Positions 49,434 through 59,942 of a stretch of DNA of 64,000 nucleotides are shown here, piece after piece. The notes under the pieces are model-generated. The model worked only from the letters and a program-made list of their open reading frames with translations, was not told the origin of the DNA and made no database searches. A program made the position numbers and the translations under genes. Source of the stretch: Pelagibius sp037652055 (lineage in GTDB: Bacteria; Pseudomonadota; Alphaproteobacteria; Kiloniellales; Kiloniellaceae); contig NZ_JBBKAH010000005.1 in NCBI RefSeq assembly GCF_037652055.1, forward strand, positions 1 through 64,000, in the 5' to 3' direction. Position 1 is the stretch's first letter. Every line of letters begins with the position of its first letter.

Positions 49434-51026
49434 TTGAAACGCTTCGCCAGGAATCTCTGTGCGGCCGCCGCAGCGCTGCTGTGGTCGACCGCGGGGGGCC
49501 AGGCCGCCGAGGATGGCGGCACCTTGATCATGTTGGTCCAGCCGGAACCCCCCACGCTCGCGTCCTATCTCTCCACCTCGGGCCCCATCGGCCAGGTCAC
49601 GACCAAGGTCTATGAAGGCCTGCTGGAATACGACTTCGACCTGCAGCCGCAGCCCGGCCTCGCCAAGTCCTGGGACATCAGCGAGGACGGCAAGACCATT
49701 ACCTTCAAGCTGCAGGAAGGCGTCACCTTCCATGACGGCACACCCTTCAACAGCGCCGACGTTGCGTTCTCCATCGGCACGGTGCTGAAGGAAGTCCACC
49801 CGCGCGGCGCCAACACCTTCAAGGAGTTGGAGAGCATCGAGACGCCGGACGACTACACCGTCGTCTTCCACCTGAGCAATCCGGCGCCTTACCTGATCCG
49901 CGGCCTTTCCGGCTACGAGACGCCGATCCTCTCCAAGGAATCCTTCGAGGGAACCGACTTCCGCGACAACCCGACGGCCAACAAGCCGATCGGTACCGGC
50001 CCCTTCAAGTTCGTCGAGTGGAAGAAGGGGCAATACGTCCGCCTCGACAAGAACGAGAACTACTGGAAGGAAGGCCTGCCGCACCTGGACCGCGTGGTCG
50101 CCCGCTTCATTCCCGATGCCAGTACCCGTACTGCCGCCATCGAGAAGGGCGAGGTGCAGTTCGCCGCCTTCAACGCCATTCCCAACGTCGATGCCCAGCG
50201 GCTGGACGACATGGACGGTATCTCGGTCACCACCGAGGGCTACACCATGATCAACCCGCTGACGCTCTTGGAGGTCAACACCACGGTGGCGCCCTTCGAC
50301 AAGAAGGAAGTGCGCCAGGCGATCTCCTACGCCATCGACCGCCAGTTCATCATCGACAATATCTTCTTCGGCTACGGCAAGCCGGCGGTCGGTGCCGTGG
50401 TCTCGGCTTTCGATTCCGTCGGCCTCTACTCCAGCGACGTTCGCGACTACGGCGTCGCCGACCGATTGGACAAGGCCAACGCCCTGCTGGACGAAGCGGG
50501 CCTGAAGCGCGACGGCGACGGCACCCGTCTGGAGATGACGCTGGATGTACTGCCCTACGGCGAGTCGTGGCAGCGCATCGGCGAGTACATTAAGCAGGCA
50601 CTGGCGGAACTGGGCATCAAGGTGACCATCCGCTACGAGGACGTGCCAACCTGGCTGAAGCGAACCTACACCGACTATGCCTTCGAGCTGAACCTGAACT
50701 TCTTCTATCAGCTCTCGGATCCGGTGATCGGCGTGCATCGCCAGTATCTCACCCGCGAGATCCGCAAGGGCACGGTCTTCGTGAACGGTGCGCAGTACAG
50801 CAATCCGGAGGCCGACGCGCTGATGGACTCCGCCGCCACCGAGCCCGATCCGAAGAAACGCTCGGTGACCTACGCCAAGCTGCAGAAGCTGCTGGCCGAA
50901 GAGGTCCCGGTGATTCCCCTGGTCGAGATGGACTTCATCACCGTCTATCGCGACGAGTTGAAGGATGCCGTGGTAAGCCCGCTCGGCGTCTACGCCTCCT
51001 TCGACAAGGCCTGGCTCGCCAAGTAG
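49434..51026 (+). CDS. ABC importer substrate-binding protein (peptide/nickel family)
   Basis: A 530-residue exported protein of the SBP_bac_5 family. It starts TTG at 49434, seven bases after AGGAGG. Signal peptide about 1-24. Landmarks: YEGLLEYDFDLQPQPGLAKSWDIS, GVTFHDGTPFNSADVAFS, NPTANKPIGTGPFKF and YAIDRQFI. No lipobox Cys is present, so it is soluble in the periplasm. A 13-bp perfect hairpin follows the gene before the permease. It likely binds an oligopeptide, opine or amide. Confidence 0.9.
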   Translation: MKRFARNLCAAAAALLWSTAGGQAAEDGGTLIMLVQPEPPTLASYLSTSGPIGQVTTKVYEGLLEYDFDLQPQPGLAKSWDISEDGKTITFKLQEGVTFHDGTPFNSADVAFSIGTVLKEVHPRGANTFKELESIETPDDYTVVFHLSNPAPYLIRGLSGYETPILSKESFEGTDFRDNPTANKPIGTGPFKFVEWKKGQYVRLDKNENYWKEGLPHLDRVVARFIPDASTRTAAIEKGEVQFAAFNAIPNVDAQRLDDMDGISVTTEGYTMINPLTLLEVNTTVAPFDKKEVRQAISYAIDRQFIIDNIFFGYGKPAVGAVVSAFDSVGLYSSDVRDYGVADRLDKANALLDEAGLKRDGDGTRLEMTLDVLPYGESWQRIGEYIKQALAELGIKVTIRYEDVPTWLKRTYTDYAFELNLNFFYQLSDPVIGVHRQYLTREIRKGTVFVNGAQYSNPEADALMDSAATEPDPKKRSVTYAKLQKLLAEEVPVIPLVEMDFITVYRDELKDAVVSPLGVYASFDKAWLAK

Positions 51027-51047
51027 TCTTGGGCTGTCCTGAGCGGC

Positions 51048-51077
51048 GCGGCCGTCCGGTGGTGACCGGACGGCCGC
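51048..51077 (+). terminator. Perfect 13-bp hairpin between binding-protein and permease genes
   Basis: GCGGCCGTCCGGT (51048-51060) pairs perfectly with ACCGGACGGCCGC (51065-51077) around a GGTG loop. No T-run follows, so full termination is unlikely. It is more probably an mRNA-stabilising or attenuating stem giving more binding protein than permease. Confidence 0.65.
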
Positions 51078-51110
51078 ACGCTTCTTCGTGAATTCGCTGG
51101 AGGTCCGCCC

Positions 51111-52085
51111 TTGAAGCGCCTGCGCTACATCCTGCGCCGCATCGTCCAGGCGATCCCGGTGGTCCTGGCGATCGTCGTCATGAACTTCCTGCTGCTGCAG
51201 CTTGCCGAGGGCGACGCGGTGGACGTGCTGGCCGGCGAAGCCGGTTCGGCAACACCGGAATACATCGCCCAGCTGCGCGAGCGCTTCGGCCTCGATCAGC
51301 CGGTCCACGTGCAGCTGGTCCGCTACGTCACCAACATCCTGTCGCTCGATCTCGGCTACTCCTTCCGCCAGGAAATGCAGGTCTCCGAGCTGATCCTCAT
51401 GCGCCTCGGCCCGACCCTGCTGCTGATGATCACCACGCTCGTCATCGCCGTCGGCTTCGGGGCCTTGCTCGGCATCCTCGCAGCCCGCGGGCTCAACACC
51501 TGGCGCGACAACCTGATCTCGGTCTTCGCGCTGGTGTCCTACGCGACCCCACTGTTCTGGATCGGCCTCATGTTCGTCGTGGTCTTCTCCATCAAGCTGG
51601 ACCTGCTGCCGGCCAGCGGCATGGAATCCATCGGCGCCTTCTACGAGGGCTGGGACCGCGTGCTCGACATCGCCGTGCACCTCATCCTGCCGGCCACCAC
51701 CCTCTCGCTCTTCTACCTGGCCGCCTATACGCGCCTCATGCGCGCCTCGATCCTGGAGCAGGCCGGCATGGATTACGTCACCACCGCGCGCGCCAAGGGC
51801 CTCACCGAGCGCGCCATCACCTACCGCCACATCCTGCGCAACGCCCTGCTGCCCGTCGTCACCGTCGCCGGCGTGCAGATGGGCGGCCTCCTCGGCGGCT
51901 CGGTCATCGTGGAATCGGTCTTCGGCTGGCCCGGCCTCGGGCTGCTCGCTTATGATGCGCTCTTCTCGCGCGACCTCAACCTGCTGCTCGGCATCTTCTT
52001 CGTCTCGGCCTGCCTGGTGGTGGCGGTGAACCTCTTCGTCGACATCCTGTACACCTTCCTCGATCCGCGGATCGAGGTGGGCTGA
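51111..52085 (+). CDS. DppB-type ABC permease
   Basis: A 324-residue inner-membrane protein with six hydrophobic segments, beginning LRYILRRIVQAIPVVLAIVVM. The EAA-type loop is visible near residue 230 (YVTTARAKGLTERAITYRHILRNALLP). It pairs with the DppC-type permease 22 bp downstream. The TTG start at 51111 follows CTGGAGG. A charged, hydrophilic ALG-type region precedes the last helices. Confidence 0.92.
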   Translation: MKRLRYILRRIVQAIPVVLAIVVMNFLLLQLAEGDAVDVLAGEAGSATPEYIAQLRERFGLDQPVHVQLVRYVTNILSLDLGYSFRQEMQVSELILMRLGPTLLLMITTLVIAVGFGALLGILAARGLNTWRDNLISVFALVSYATPLFWIGLMFVVVFSIKLDLLPASGMESIGAFYEGWDRVLDIAVHLILPATTLSLFYLAAYTRLMRASILEQAGMDYVTTARAKGLTERAITYRHILRNALLPVVTVAGVQMGGLLGGSVIVESVFGWPGLGLLAYDALFSRDLNLLLGIFFVSACLVVAVNLFVDILYTFLDPRIEVG

Positions 52086-52107
52086 GCGCGCAAGGACGAG
52101 ATAACCC

Positions 52108-52941
52108 ATGGCTGCCTTCCTCGCCCGCTTCCTGCGCAACCGCTCCGCGGCCCTCGGCCTGGTGCTGCTGGCCGGCGTCCTGCTGCTCGCCCTCTTCGCG
52201 CCCGTGCTGTTCCCCGCCGATCCCTTCAGCCTGGCGGGCAAGCCGATGTCACCACCCTCGCCGGACTTCCTCTTCGGCACCGACACGCTGGGCCGCGACG
52301 TTGCCGCCGCCATCGCCCACGGCGCCGTCACCTCGTTGATGATCGGATTCGTCGCCTCGCTGGCCGCCGTGCTGTTCGGCACCGTGCTGGGCGCCCTCGC
52401 CGGCTATTTCGGCGGCAAGGTGGACGACCTGCTGATGCGCATCACCGAGATCTTTCAGACCATTCCCTCCTTCGTCTTCGCCATCTTGCTGGTGGCCATC
52501 CTGTCGCCGTCGATCCAATCGGTTGTGATTGCCATCGCCGTGGTCTCCTGGCCGCCGGTCGCGCGCCTGGTACGCGGCGAGTTCCTGTCCATGAAAAGCC
52601 GGGAATTCGTGCAGGCGGCGCGCACGCTGGGCATGTCGGACGGGCGCATCATCTTCCAGCAGATCCTGCCCAACTGCCTCTCGCCGATCATCGTTGCCGG
52701 CTCGCTGATGGTTGCGACCGCGATTCTGATCGAGTCAGGCCTCGCCTTCCTCGGCCTCGGCGATCCCAACGTGATGAGCTGGGGCTTCATGATCGGCGCC
52801 GGCCGCTCGGTGCTGCGCAGCGCCTGGTGGGTCTGCACGTTTCCCGGCATCGCCATCCTGCTGACGGTGCTGGCCATAAACCTGGTGGGCGAAGGCCTCA
52901 ACGACGCGCTGAACCCGCGCCTGCGGGAGCGTGCCGCGTGA
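52108..52941 (+). CDS. DppC-type ABC permease
   Basis: A 277-residue inner-membrane protein. It opens with LARFLRNRSAALGLVLLAGV, followed by FLFGTDTLGRDVAAAIAHGA, the block common to DppC/OppC permeases, and the EAA loop FVQAARTLGMSDGRIIFQQILPN. About six hydrophobic segments. It forms the channel with the DppB-type protein. The last codons overlap a possible GTG start for the next ATPase. Confidence 0.92.
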   Translation: MAAFLARFLRNRSAALGLVLLAGVLLLALFAPVLFPADPFSLAGKPMSPPSPDFLFGTDTLGRDVAAAIAHGAVTSLMIGFVASLAAVLFGTVLGALAGYFGGKVDDLLMRITEIFQTIPSFVFAILLVAILSPSIQSVVIAIAVVSWPPVARLVRGEFLSMKSREFVQAARTLGMSDGRIIFQQILPNCLSPIIVAGSLMVATAILIESGLAFLGLGDPNVMSWGFMIGAGRSVLRSAWWVCTFPGIAILLTVLAINLVGEGLNDALNPRLRERAA

Positions 52942-52952
52942 GGGAAGACGCC

Positions 52953-54602
52953 ATGAACGCCACCTCCAAGAGCCGCAGCCCGGTCCTCGAAATCCGCGAC
53001 CTTCAGGTCTCCCTGCCGACCGGCGGCGATCGCCTCTTCGCCATCGACGGCGTCAGCCTGGACCTGCACGAGGACGAGATCCTCTGCATCGTCGGCGAGT
53101 CCGGCTCCGGCAAGTCGATGATGGCGCGCGCCATCATGGGCCTGCTGCCAGGCCCCATGGTCTTCGCCAGCAACGGCGAAGTGCGCTTCGAAGGCAATAA
53201 CCTGCTGGCCGCCTCGCCGGCGCACATGCGCGATATCCGCGGCAGCCGCATCGCCATGATCTTCCAGGAGCCGATGACCGCGCTGAACCCGCTGATGACC
53301 ATCGGTCAGCAGATCGACGAAGTGCTGCGCATCCACACGAAACTGGATCGCGCCGCGCGGCGGCAGCGGGTACTGGCCATTCTCGCCGACGTTCACCTGC
53401 CCGATCCGGAGACGATCCTCTCGGCCTTTCCGCACCAGCTTTCCGGCGGGCAGCGCCAGCGCGCGATGATCGCCATGGCGCTGATCCTGGAACCGCGGGT
53501 GATCATCGCCGACGAGCCGACCACCGCGCTGGACGTCACCACGCAGGCACAGATCCTTCAGCTCATCAAAGAGATCCAGCGCAAGCACAAGACCGGCGTC
53601 ATCTTCATCACCCACGATTTCAGCGTGGTGGCGGAGATCGCCGACCGCGTCGCCGTCATGCAGGGCGGCGGCCTGGTCGAACTGGGCAAGGCCGCGGATA
53701 TCCTGAACCGGCCGCAGCAGCCCTATACCAAGGCATTGATCGCTGCGGTTCCCAGCCTGAGGCCGCGCGCGCCTTCAGTGTCCGGCCGGCGCGAGGAGGT
53801 TCTGCAGGCAGTGGGGCTCAGCAAGACCTTCAGCTCCGGCGGAGGCCTCTTCGGCGGGCGCAAACGTGAGGTCAAGGCGGTACAGGACGTAAACCTGACG
53901 CTCAGGCGCGGCGAAACCATCGGGATCGTCGGCGAGTCCGGCTCAGGCAAGTCGACCCTCGCCCGCCTCATCATCCGGCTCATCCAGGCCGACAAGGGCG
54001 AGGTCCTGCTGCACGGCACCGACTTCCTGAAACTCAACAGCCGCCAGGTGCGCAGCGAGCGCAAGCGCATCCAGATGGTGTTCCAGGATCCCTTCGCCTC
54101 GCTGAACCCCCGCTACAAGGTGGGCCATATCATCGCCGAGGGCATGCTGTTGCGCGGCACCCCGAAGATAGAGGCCTGCCGGCGCGTCAACGAACTGCTC
54201 GATCTCGTCGGCCTTGACCGCAAGTCGGCCGACCGCTTTCCCCACGAGTTCTCCGGCGGCCAGCGACAGCGCATCGGCGTCGCCCGCGCGCTCGCCCTCG
54301 ATCCGGAGATTCTCATCGCCGACGAGGCGGTGTCCGCCTTGGACGTCTCGGTGCAAGCCCAGGTGCTGCGGCTCCTGGCCGATATCCGCGACCGCCTCAA
54401 CCTCTCCATGCTGTTCATCACCCACGACCTCTGTGTCGCCGCACAGGTTTGCGACCACATCATGGTGATGCGGCGGGGCGAGGTGGTGGAGAGCGGTGCG
54501 ACAGCCGAAGTCTTCGCCGCGCCGAAGCACGACTATACCAAGGCGTTATTCAAATCGATCCCGGGCCGAAGCTGGATAGCCGCCAAGGACAGCGTGCTCT
54601 AG
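52953..54602 (+). CDS. Fused double ABC ATPase (DppDF type)
   Basis: A 549-residue protein with two complete ATPase domains in one chain. Domain 1 (about 10-260): Walker A GESGSGKSMM, signature LSGGQRQRAMIAMAL, Walker B VIIADEPTTALD. Domain 2 (about 285-530): Walker A GESGSGKSTL, signature FSGGQRQRIGVARAL, Walker B ILIADEAVSALD. This replaces separate DppD and DppF. The ATG at 52953 follows AGGGAAG; an in-frame GTG at 52938 is an alternative. It powers the importer encoded just upstream. Confidence 0.93.
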   Translation: MNATSKSRSPVLEIRDLQVSLPTGGDRLFAIDGVSLDLHEDEILCIVGESGSGKSMMARAIMGLLPGPMVFASNGEVRFEGNNLLAASPAHMRDIRGSRIAMIFQEPMTALNPLMTIGQQIDEVLRIHTKLDRAARRQRVLAILADVHLPDPETILSAFPHQLSGGQRQRAMIAMALILEPRVIIADEPTTALDVTTQAQILQLIKEIQRKHKTGVIFITHDFSVVAEIADRVAVMQGGGLVELGKAADILNRPQQPYTKALIAAVPSLRPRAPSVSGRREEVLQAVGLSKTFSSGGGLFGGRKREVKAVQDVNLTLRRGETIGIVGESGSGKSTLARLIIRLIQADKGEVLLHGTDFLKLNSRQVRSERKRIQMVFQDPFASLNPRYKVGHIIAEGMLLRGTPKIEACRRVNELLDLVGLDRKSADRFPHEFSGGQRQRIGVARALALDPEILIADEAVSALDVSVQAQVLRLLADIRDRLNLSMLFITHDLCVAAQVCDHIMVMRRGEVVESGATAEVFAAPKHDYTKALFKSIPGRSWIAAKDSVL

Positions 54603-54621
54603 AGAAGCCGCGCCGGCGGTG

Positions 54622-54699
54622 CTAGTTCCAGAACAACAGGATAAGCAGGATGATCGGCAGAGGCACGCCGAGAAGCCAAAGGAGGAGTCCGCGACCCAT
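54622..54699 (-). CDS. 25-residue hydrophobic membrane peptide
   Basis: Reading leftward from ATG 54697-54699 to TAG 54622-54624 gives MGRGLLLWLLGVPLPIILLI and then LLFWN: a two-residue basic start followed by a single transmembrane helix. Peptides with this MGRGLLLWLLGVP start are widespread in Proteobacteria, where they are usually unnamed. A ribosome site AAGGAACAGGA precedes the ATG. A perfect EcfG-type promoter lies 39 bp upstream of the start, which argues for a real, stress-induced gene. Confidence 0.7.
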   Translation of the reverse strand: MGRGLLLWLLGVPLPIILLILLFWN

Positions 54700-54737
54700 G
54701 TTCCTGTTCCTTATTTTTCAGGAGTGAGAGACCGAAA

Positions 54738-54763
54738 AACGCGCGGGCGCCCGTAAGGGTTCC
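54738..54763 (-). promoter_or_regulatory. EcfG-type general-stress promoter of the 25-residue peptide gene
   Basis: On the minus strand GGAAC (54763-54759) and CGTT (54741-54738) are separated by 17 bp, matching the alphaproteobacterial EcfG consensus GGAAC-N16/17-CGTT exactly. The predicted transcript starts about 30 bases before the peptide gene. Confidence 0.7.
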
Positions 54764-54782
54764 GCTGATAAAAGCGCGGCGC

Positions 54783-55079
54783 CTAGCCCTTCTCGAGCCG
54801 GCGCCGATTGGCCCTTACCTTGCGGCCGTAGTGGCGCAGGGTCTTCGAAGCGGCGACCGGCGCGCTTGTGCCGAGGCCACCGGTGAAGGCGAGCCACTGC
54901 CACGCCTGCGCGGCGGCCGCCTTTTCGCTCAGCATGCGGCGGCTCTCTGCCTTGGCCGCGCGGCCGCCGGCGGCGAGCTTCAAGCTCCGCAGTCCGACGA
55001 CCGTCTTGGCGTCAATGCCGAGCGTCCAGGCGTCCAGCGCCACGCTGGCCCAAGTGGTGGTTCTGCGCCGTCGCCTCAC
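54783..55079 (-). CDS. Small basic protein coupled to hemerythrin
   Basis: A 98-residue protein with an Arg-rich start (RRRRR) and a basic end (YGRKVRANRRRLEKG), with a helical middle containing SVALDAWTLGIDAKTVVGLR and KLAAGGRAAKAESRRMLSEK. Similar short proteins occur across alphaproteobacteria without a known function; the pattern is somewhat phasin-like. The GTG start at 55079 overlaps the hemerythrin stop by 4 bases (GTGA), so both are made together. It lies on the leftward, EcfG-controlled transcript. Confidence 0.65.
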   Translation of the reverse strand: MRRRRRTTTWASVALDAWTLGIDAKTVVGLRSLKLAAGGRAAKAESRRMLSEKAAAAQAWQWLAFTGGLGTSAPVAASKTLRHYGRKVRANRRRLEKG

Positions 55080-55591
55080 GCCAGTTGCGTCCCTTCCAGG
55101 CTCGGCGTCTCCGGCGTCGGCAGCGCACCGACGTGATAGGAAGCGGCAAGGCGCTCCTTCTCCTCGGTCATGCGCACCGCGAGGGCCTCCATATCCAGAC
55201 CGGCCTTGCGGGCCTGGCTGAACAGCCCCTCGACCCGCTTTTCCTCTTCCTTCACGTGGTGCTTGATCATCTCCGAGAGCACCTTGATCTTGGCATCGAA
55301 GAAAGTGTCGGCCGGTTCGCCGCTTTCGATCTCCGCGATCAGGACTTTGGCGCTGTCGTGTTCGACATGGGCTTCGCAAAGCATGTCCTCTTCGACAGCC
55401 CCCTCACAGGCGGGATAGAATATGTCTTCCTCGATCTTCGCATGGATCGAGAGTTCCTTGCAGATCTCTTCGGCCAGAGACTTCTTCCGGCTGCCGTCTT
55501 TGGCTTTTTCGTACTGGGAGAACAGCTCTTCGACCTTGCGGTGGTCGGCTTTCAGAAGGGCGATAGCATCATCTTGTTTTCGAGAGGCCAT
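55076..55591 (-). CDS. Hemerythrin domain protein
   Basis: A 171-residue protein with the iron-binding His and Glu pattern of hemerythrins: KADHRKVEELF, IHAKIEEDIFYPA, HVEHDSAKVLI and IKHHVKEEEKRV. The domain spans about residues 10-130, and the C-terminal 40 residues form a tail ending LEGTQLA. It binds O2, NO or iron, or helps with oxidative stress. The ATG at 55589-55591 follows GGAGTGA. An EcfG-type promoter lies 40 bp upstream, matching the stress role of the neighbouring katG. Confidence 0.88.
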   Translation of the reverse strand: MASRKQDDAIALLKADHRKVEELFSQYEKAKDGSRKKSLAEEICKELSIHAKIEEDIFYPACEGAVEEDMLCEAHVEHDSAKVLIAEIESGEPADTFFDAKIKVLSEMIKHHVKEEEKRVEGLFSQARKAGLDMEALAVRMTEEKERLAASYHVGALPTPETPSLEGTQLA

Positions 55592-55630
55592 GGGATCACT
55601 CCGTGTGTTGAGCGAATTCAAGCTTCGGAC

Positions 55631-55655
55631 AACGGGGATCGCGTGGCTTGGTTCC
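55631..55655 (-). promoter_or_regulatory. EcfG-type general-stress promoter of the hemerythrin operon
   Basis: On the minus strand GGAAC (55655-55651) is followed after exactly 16 bp by CGTT (55634-55631), a perfect match to GGAAC-N16/17-CGTT. A transcript would begin about 30 bases before the hemerythrin ATG. Confidence 0.75.
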
Positions 55656-55758
55656 AGGGCGTACGTCGGCCGGTCTCCGGCCGCCACTGGAATGGCGGCA
55701 CGGAGAGCGTGCCTTGAAGATGGCATCTTGAGAAGCTGGCCGCTTAACGGGTGAAACA

Positions 55759-55920
55759 CTAGAGGGCGGCGATGATCGCGAAGGCCGCTATGCCGCAGAC
55801 GACCGCGAGCGGCACCCAAAGGAAAGCCTTTCCGCTCTCTCCGGCCTCCAGGTCGCGGTAGTACTGATGACGGTCGCCGCCGGGCAGCGGGCCCGGATTG
55901 AAAGGATCGGGCATGGTCAT
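55759..55920 (-). CDS. Small membrane protein, 53 residues
   Basis: Begins MTMPDPFNPGPLPGGDRHQY, hydrophilic for about 30 residues, then one transmembrane helix (AFLWVPLAVVCGIAAFAIIAAL) at the very C-terminus, so it is a tail-anchored type. GGAGGA lies upstream of the ATG at 55918-55920; the frame is open further upstream but without a ribosome site. It lies upstream of the hemerythrin gene on the same strand, separated by 167 bp that hold the EcfG promoter. The function is unknown. Confidence 0.65.
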   Translation of the reverse strand: MTMPDPFNPGPLPGGDRHQYYRDLEAGESGKAFLWVPLAVVCGIAAFAIIAAL

Positions 55921-56191
55921 GGAGTATCCTCCTTCTTCCGCCCCCTGAGGCGGGGTTCTGGGATTCTCTCCCCCATTACGCGCCACCCTTAACAGACCCA
56001 GACGGCAGCGCCGTTATTCCGCCGCATCGCATCCTCTTTTGCAGCAGGGCCGATCGTGGATCTGAGTTTTAGGGCTTATTTCCTATATTCCAGCTAAGGA
56101 CTTGCCGTCTACCTTGGAAACGTTCTAAAAATAGCGTCGCATCTAGGACAGCGGGGCCGTCCACTCAACACAAACACTATGGGAGAGCGAC

Positions 56192-58351
<2,160 letters not shown>

Positions 58352-58356
58352 ATCAG

Positions 58357-58390
58357 GTGCGGCAGCTCAACTCAGATTGAGCCGCCGCAC
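58357..58390. terminator. Bidirectional hairpin between katG and aldehyde dehydrogenase
   Basis: GTGCGGC (58357-58363) pairs with GCCGCAC (58384-58390), and CTCAA (58366-58370) with TTGAG (58377-58381), giving a 12-pair stem with a 2x2 bulge and a 6-base loop. It lies in the gap between two convergent genes. T-runs are weak. Confidence 0.55.
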
Positions 58391-58467
58391 TTGCATGCAT
58401 GTCCGCTGAGGTCCCTTAGCCAAATTCCCGTCTGACCCGGATATCTCAAATTGCCTCGCTCGGTGAC

Positions 58468-59910
58468 TCAGGCCGGCATGAGATGCGTCAGCTTCACGTT
58501 CATGTAGTCGTGGATCGCCTGCCTGCCACCCTCGCGCCCCATGCCAGAATGGTCGATCCCGCCGAAGGGCGCCTCGGCGTGGGCGATTATGAAGGTGTTG
58601 ATGCCGACCATGCCGGCGTGCAGCCCGCGGCTCAGAGCTTCGGCCTTGGACTGGCTCGCCGTGAAGCCGTAGGCGGCCAAGCCGTAAGGCGTCGAGTTCG
58701 CCCTTTCGATGGCGTCGTCGAGTTCGCGGAATGTGACGATCGGCGCCAGGGGGCCGAAGGGCTCCTCGCGCATGATCCGCGAGTCGTCGGGCACTTCGGT
58801 CAGCACCGTCGGCTCGAAGAAGAAGCCCTTGTTGCGATTGGCCGGGCGACTGCCGCCGGTCAGGCAGCGCGCGCCGTCGGCCACCGTCTCGGCGCAGAGC
58901 GCTTCCACCCGGTCGCGCTGCGCGGCCAAGGTCAGCGGCCCCATGGTCGTGGCTGCGTCTTGGCTGTCGCCCAGCACCAGCGCCTCGGCGGCGGAAACCA
59001 TGCCGTCGACAAAGCGCTGCGACACTCTCTCGTGCACATAGAAGCGGTTGGGCGATATGCAAACCTGACCGGCGTTGCGGAACTTGAAGGCGGCGCACTG
59101 CTGCGCCGCCGCGTCGACATCGGCGTCTTCGCAGACCACGACAGGCGCATGGCCGCCCAGTTCCATCGAGGTGCGCTTTACCGTCTTGGCGGCCTCGGCC
59201 AGCAGCAGCTTGCCGACCCGCGTCGAGCCGGTGAGCGAGATCTTGCGCACCTCGTCGGCCTCCATCAGGTGGGGTGTAATCGCCTCTGCCGGCCCATGCA
59301 GCATCTGCACAACGCCTGACGGCGCACCGCCTTCAACGCAAGCTTCGGCAATCAGCGTGGAGGTCAGCGGCGTCTGCTCGGAGGGCCGGCAGATGATCGG
59401 ACAGCCTGCCGCCAGCGCCGGCGCGATCTTGCGCGCCACCAGATTGATCGGAAAGTTCCACGCCGTGAAGGCGGCGACGATGCCGACCGGCTCCGGTACC
59501 GCTGAAAGGCGCCCGCCTTGGCGCGACGGGATCGTTTCACCGAACAGGCGCTCTGCCTCCCCGGCGAACCAGTCGAATTGCTCGATGGCGATCAGAACCT
59601 CGCCTTCCGACTGCGCGATCGGACGGCCGATCTCCAGCGACAGTGCTTTCGCCAGATCGACCTTGCGCCGCTCCATTGCCCGCGCGATGGCACGCAGGAC
59701 CTTGGCGCGGTTCCAGCCGTGCACCGCCGACCACCTCGGCAAGGCCGCGCGTGCGTGCTCCAGGGTTTCGGCAACCTCCGGCGCGGCGGCGGCCGGCGCA
59801 GTCCACAGCACCTCTTCCGTGCAGGGGTTGACGACTGCGATCGGCTCTTGCGCGCTGCGCTTGCGGAACTCCCCGCCGATCAGCAGCGCTGGGGTCGTGG
59901 CGGACATCAT
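58468..59910 (-). CDS. NAD(P)-dependent aldehyde dehydrogenase (succinate-semialdehyde-type)
   Basis: A 480-residue enzyme. Catalytic Cys284 (GQVCISP) and Glu250 (MELGGHAP), Asn152 in WNFP, and the Gly motif GSTRVG are all present. The usual Lys of the KPxEQTP block is Arg175 (CRPSEQTP), which could shift cofactor preference. It oxidises an aldehyde to an acid in the cytoplasm. It is the last gene of the leftward operon, 32 bp after the SDR gene, with AGAGGTGAA as ribosome site. The substrate is likely the product of the SDR or the oxidoreductase. Confidence 0.88.
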   Translation of the reverse strand: MMSATTPALLIGGEFRKRSAQEPIAVVNPCTEEVLWTAPAAAAPEVAETLEHARAALPRWSAVHGWNRAKVLRAIARAMERRKVDLAKALSLEIGRPIAQSEGEVLIAIEQFDWFAGEAERLFGETIPSRQGGRLSAVPEPVGIVAAFTAWNFPINLVARKIAPALAAGCPIICRPSEQTPLTSTLIAEACVEGGAPSGVVQMLHGPAEAITPHLMEADEVRKISLTGSTRVGKLLLAEAAKTVKRTSMELGGHAPVVVCEDADVDAAAQQCAAFKFRNAGQVCISPNRFYVHERVSQRFVDGMVSAAEALVLGDSQDAATTMGPLTLAAQRDRVEALCAETVADGARCLTGGSRPANRNKGFFFEPTVLTEVPDDSRIMREEPFGPLAPIVTFRELDDAIERANSTPYGLAAYGFTASQSKAEALSRGLHAGMVGINTFIIAHAEAPFGGIDHSGMGREGGRQAIHDYMNVKLTHLMPA

Positions 59911-59942
59911 TTCACCTCTCTGTCATTCGTCGTTTCGCCGTG

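Noticed and set aside
49185..52382. A 1,065-codon open frame on the minus strand opposite the binding protein and permease genes
   Set aside because: Its composition is typical of the antisense frame of GC-rich coding DNA, it has no family motif or ribosome site, and the plus-strand proteins are clearly real.
56060..56191. An EcfG or OxyR site before katG
   Set aside because: GGAAA and CGTC near 56115 have 14 bp between them, which does not fit the EcfG spacing. No clear OxyR pattern is seen.
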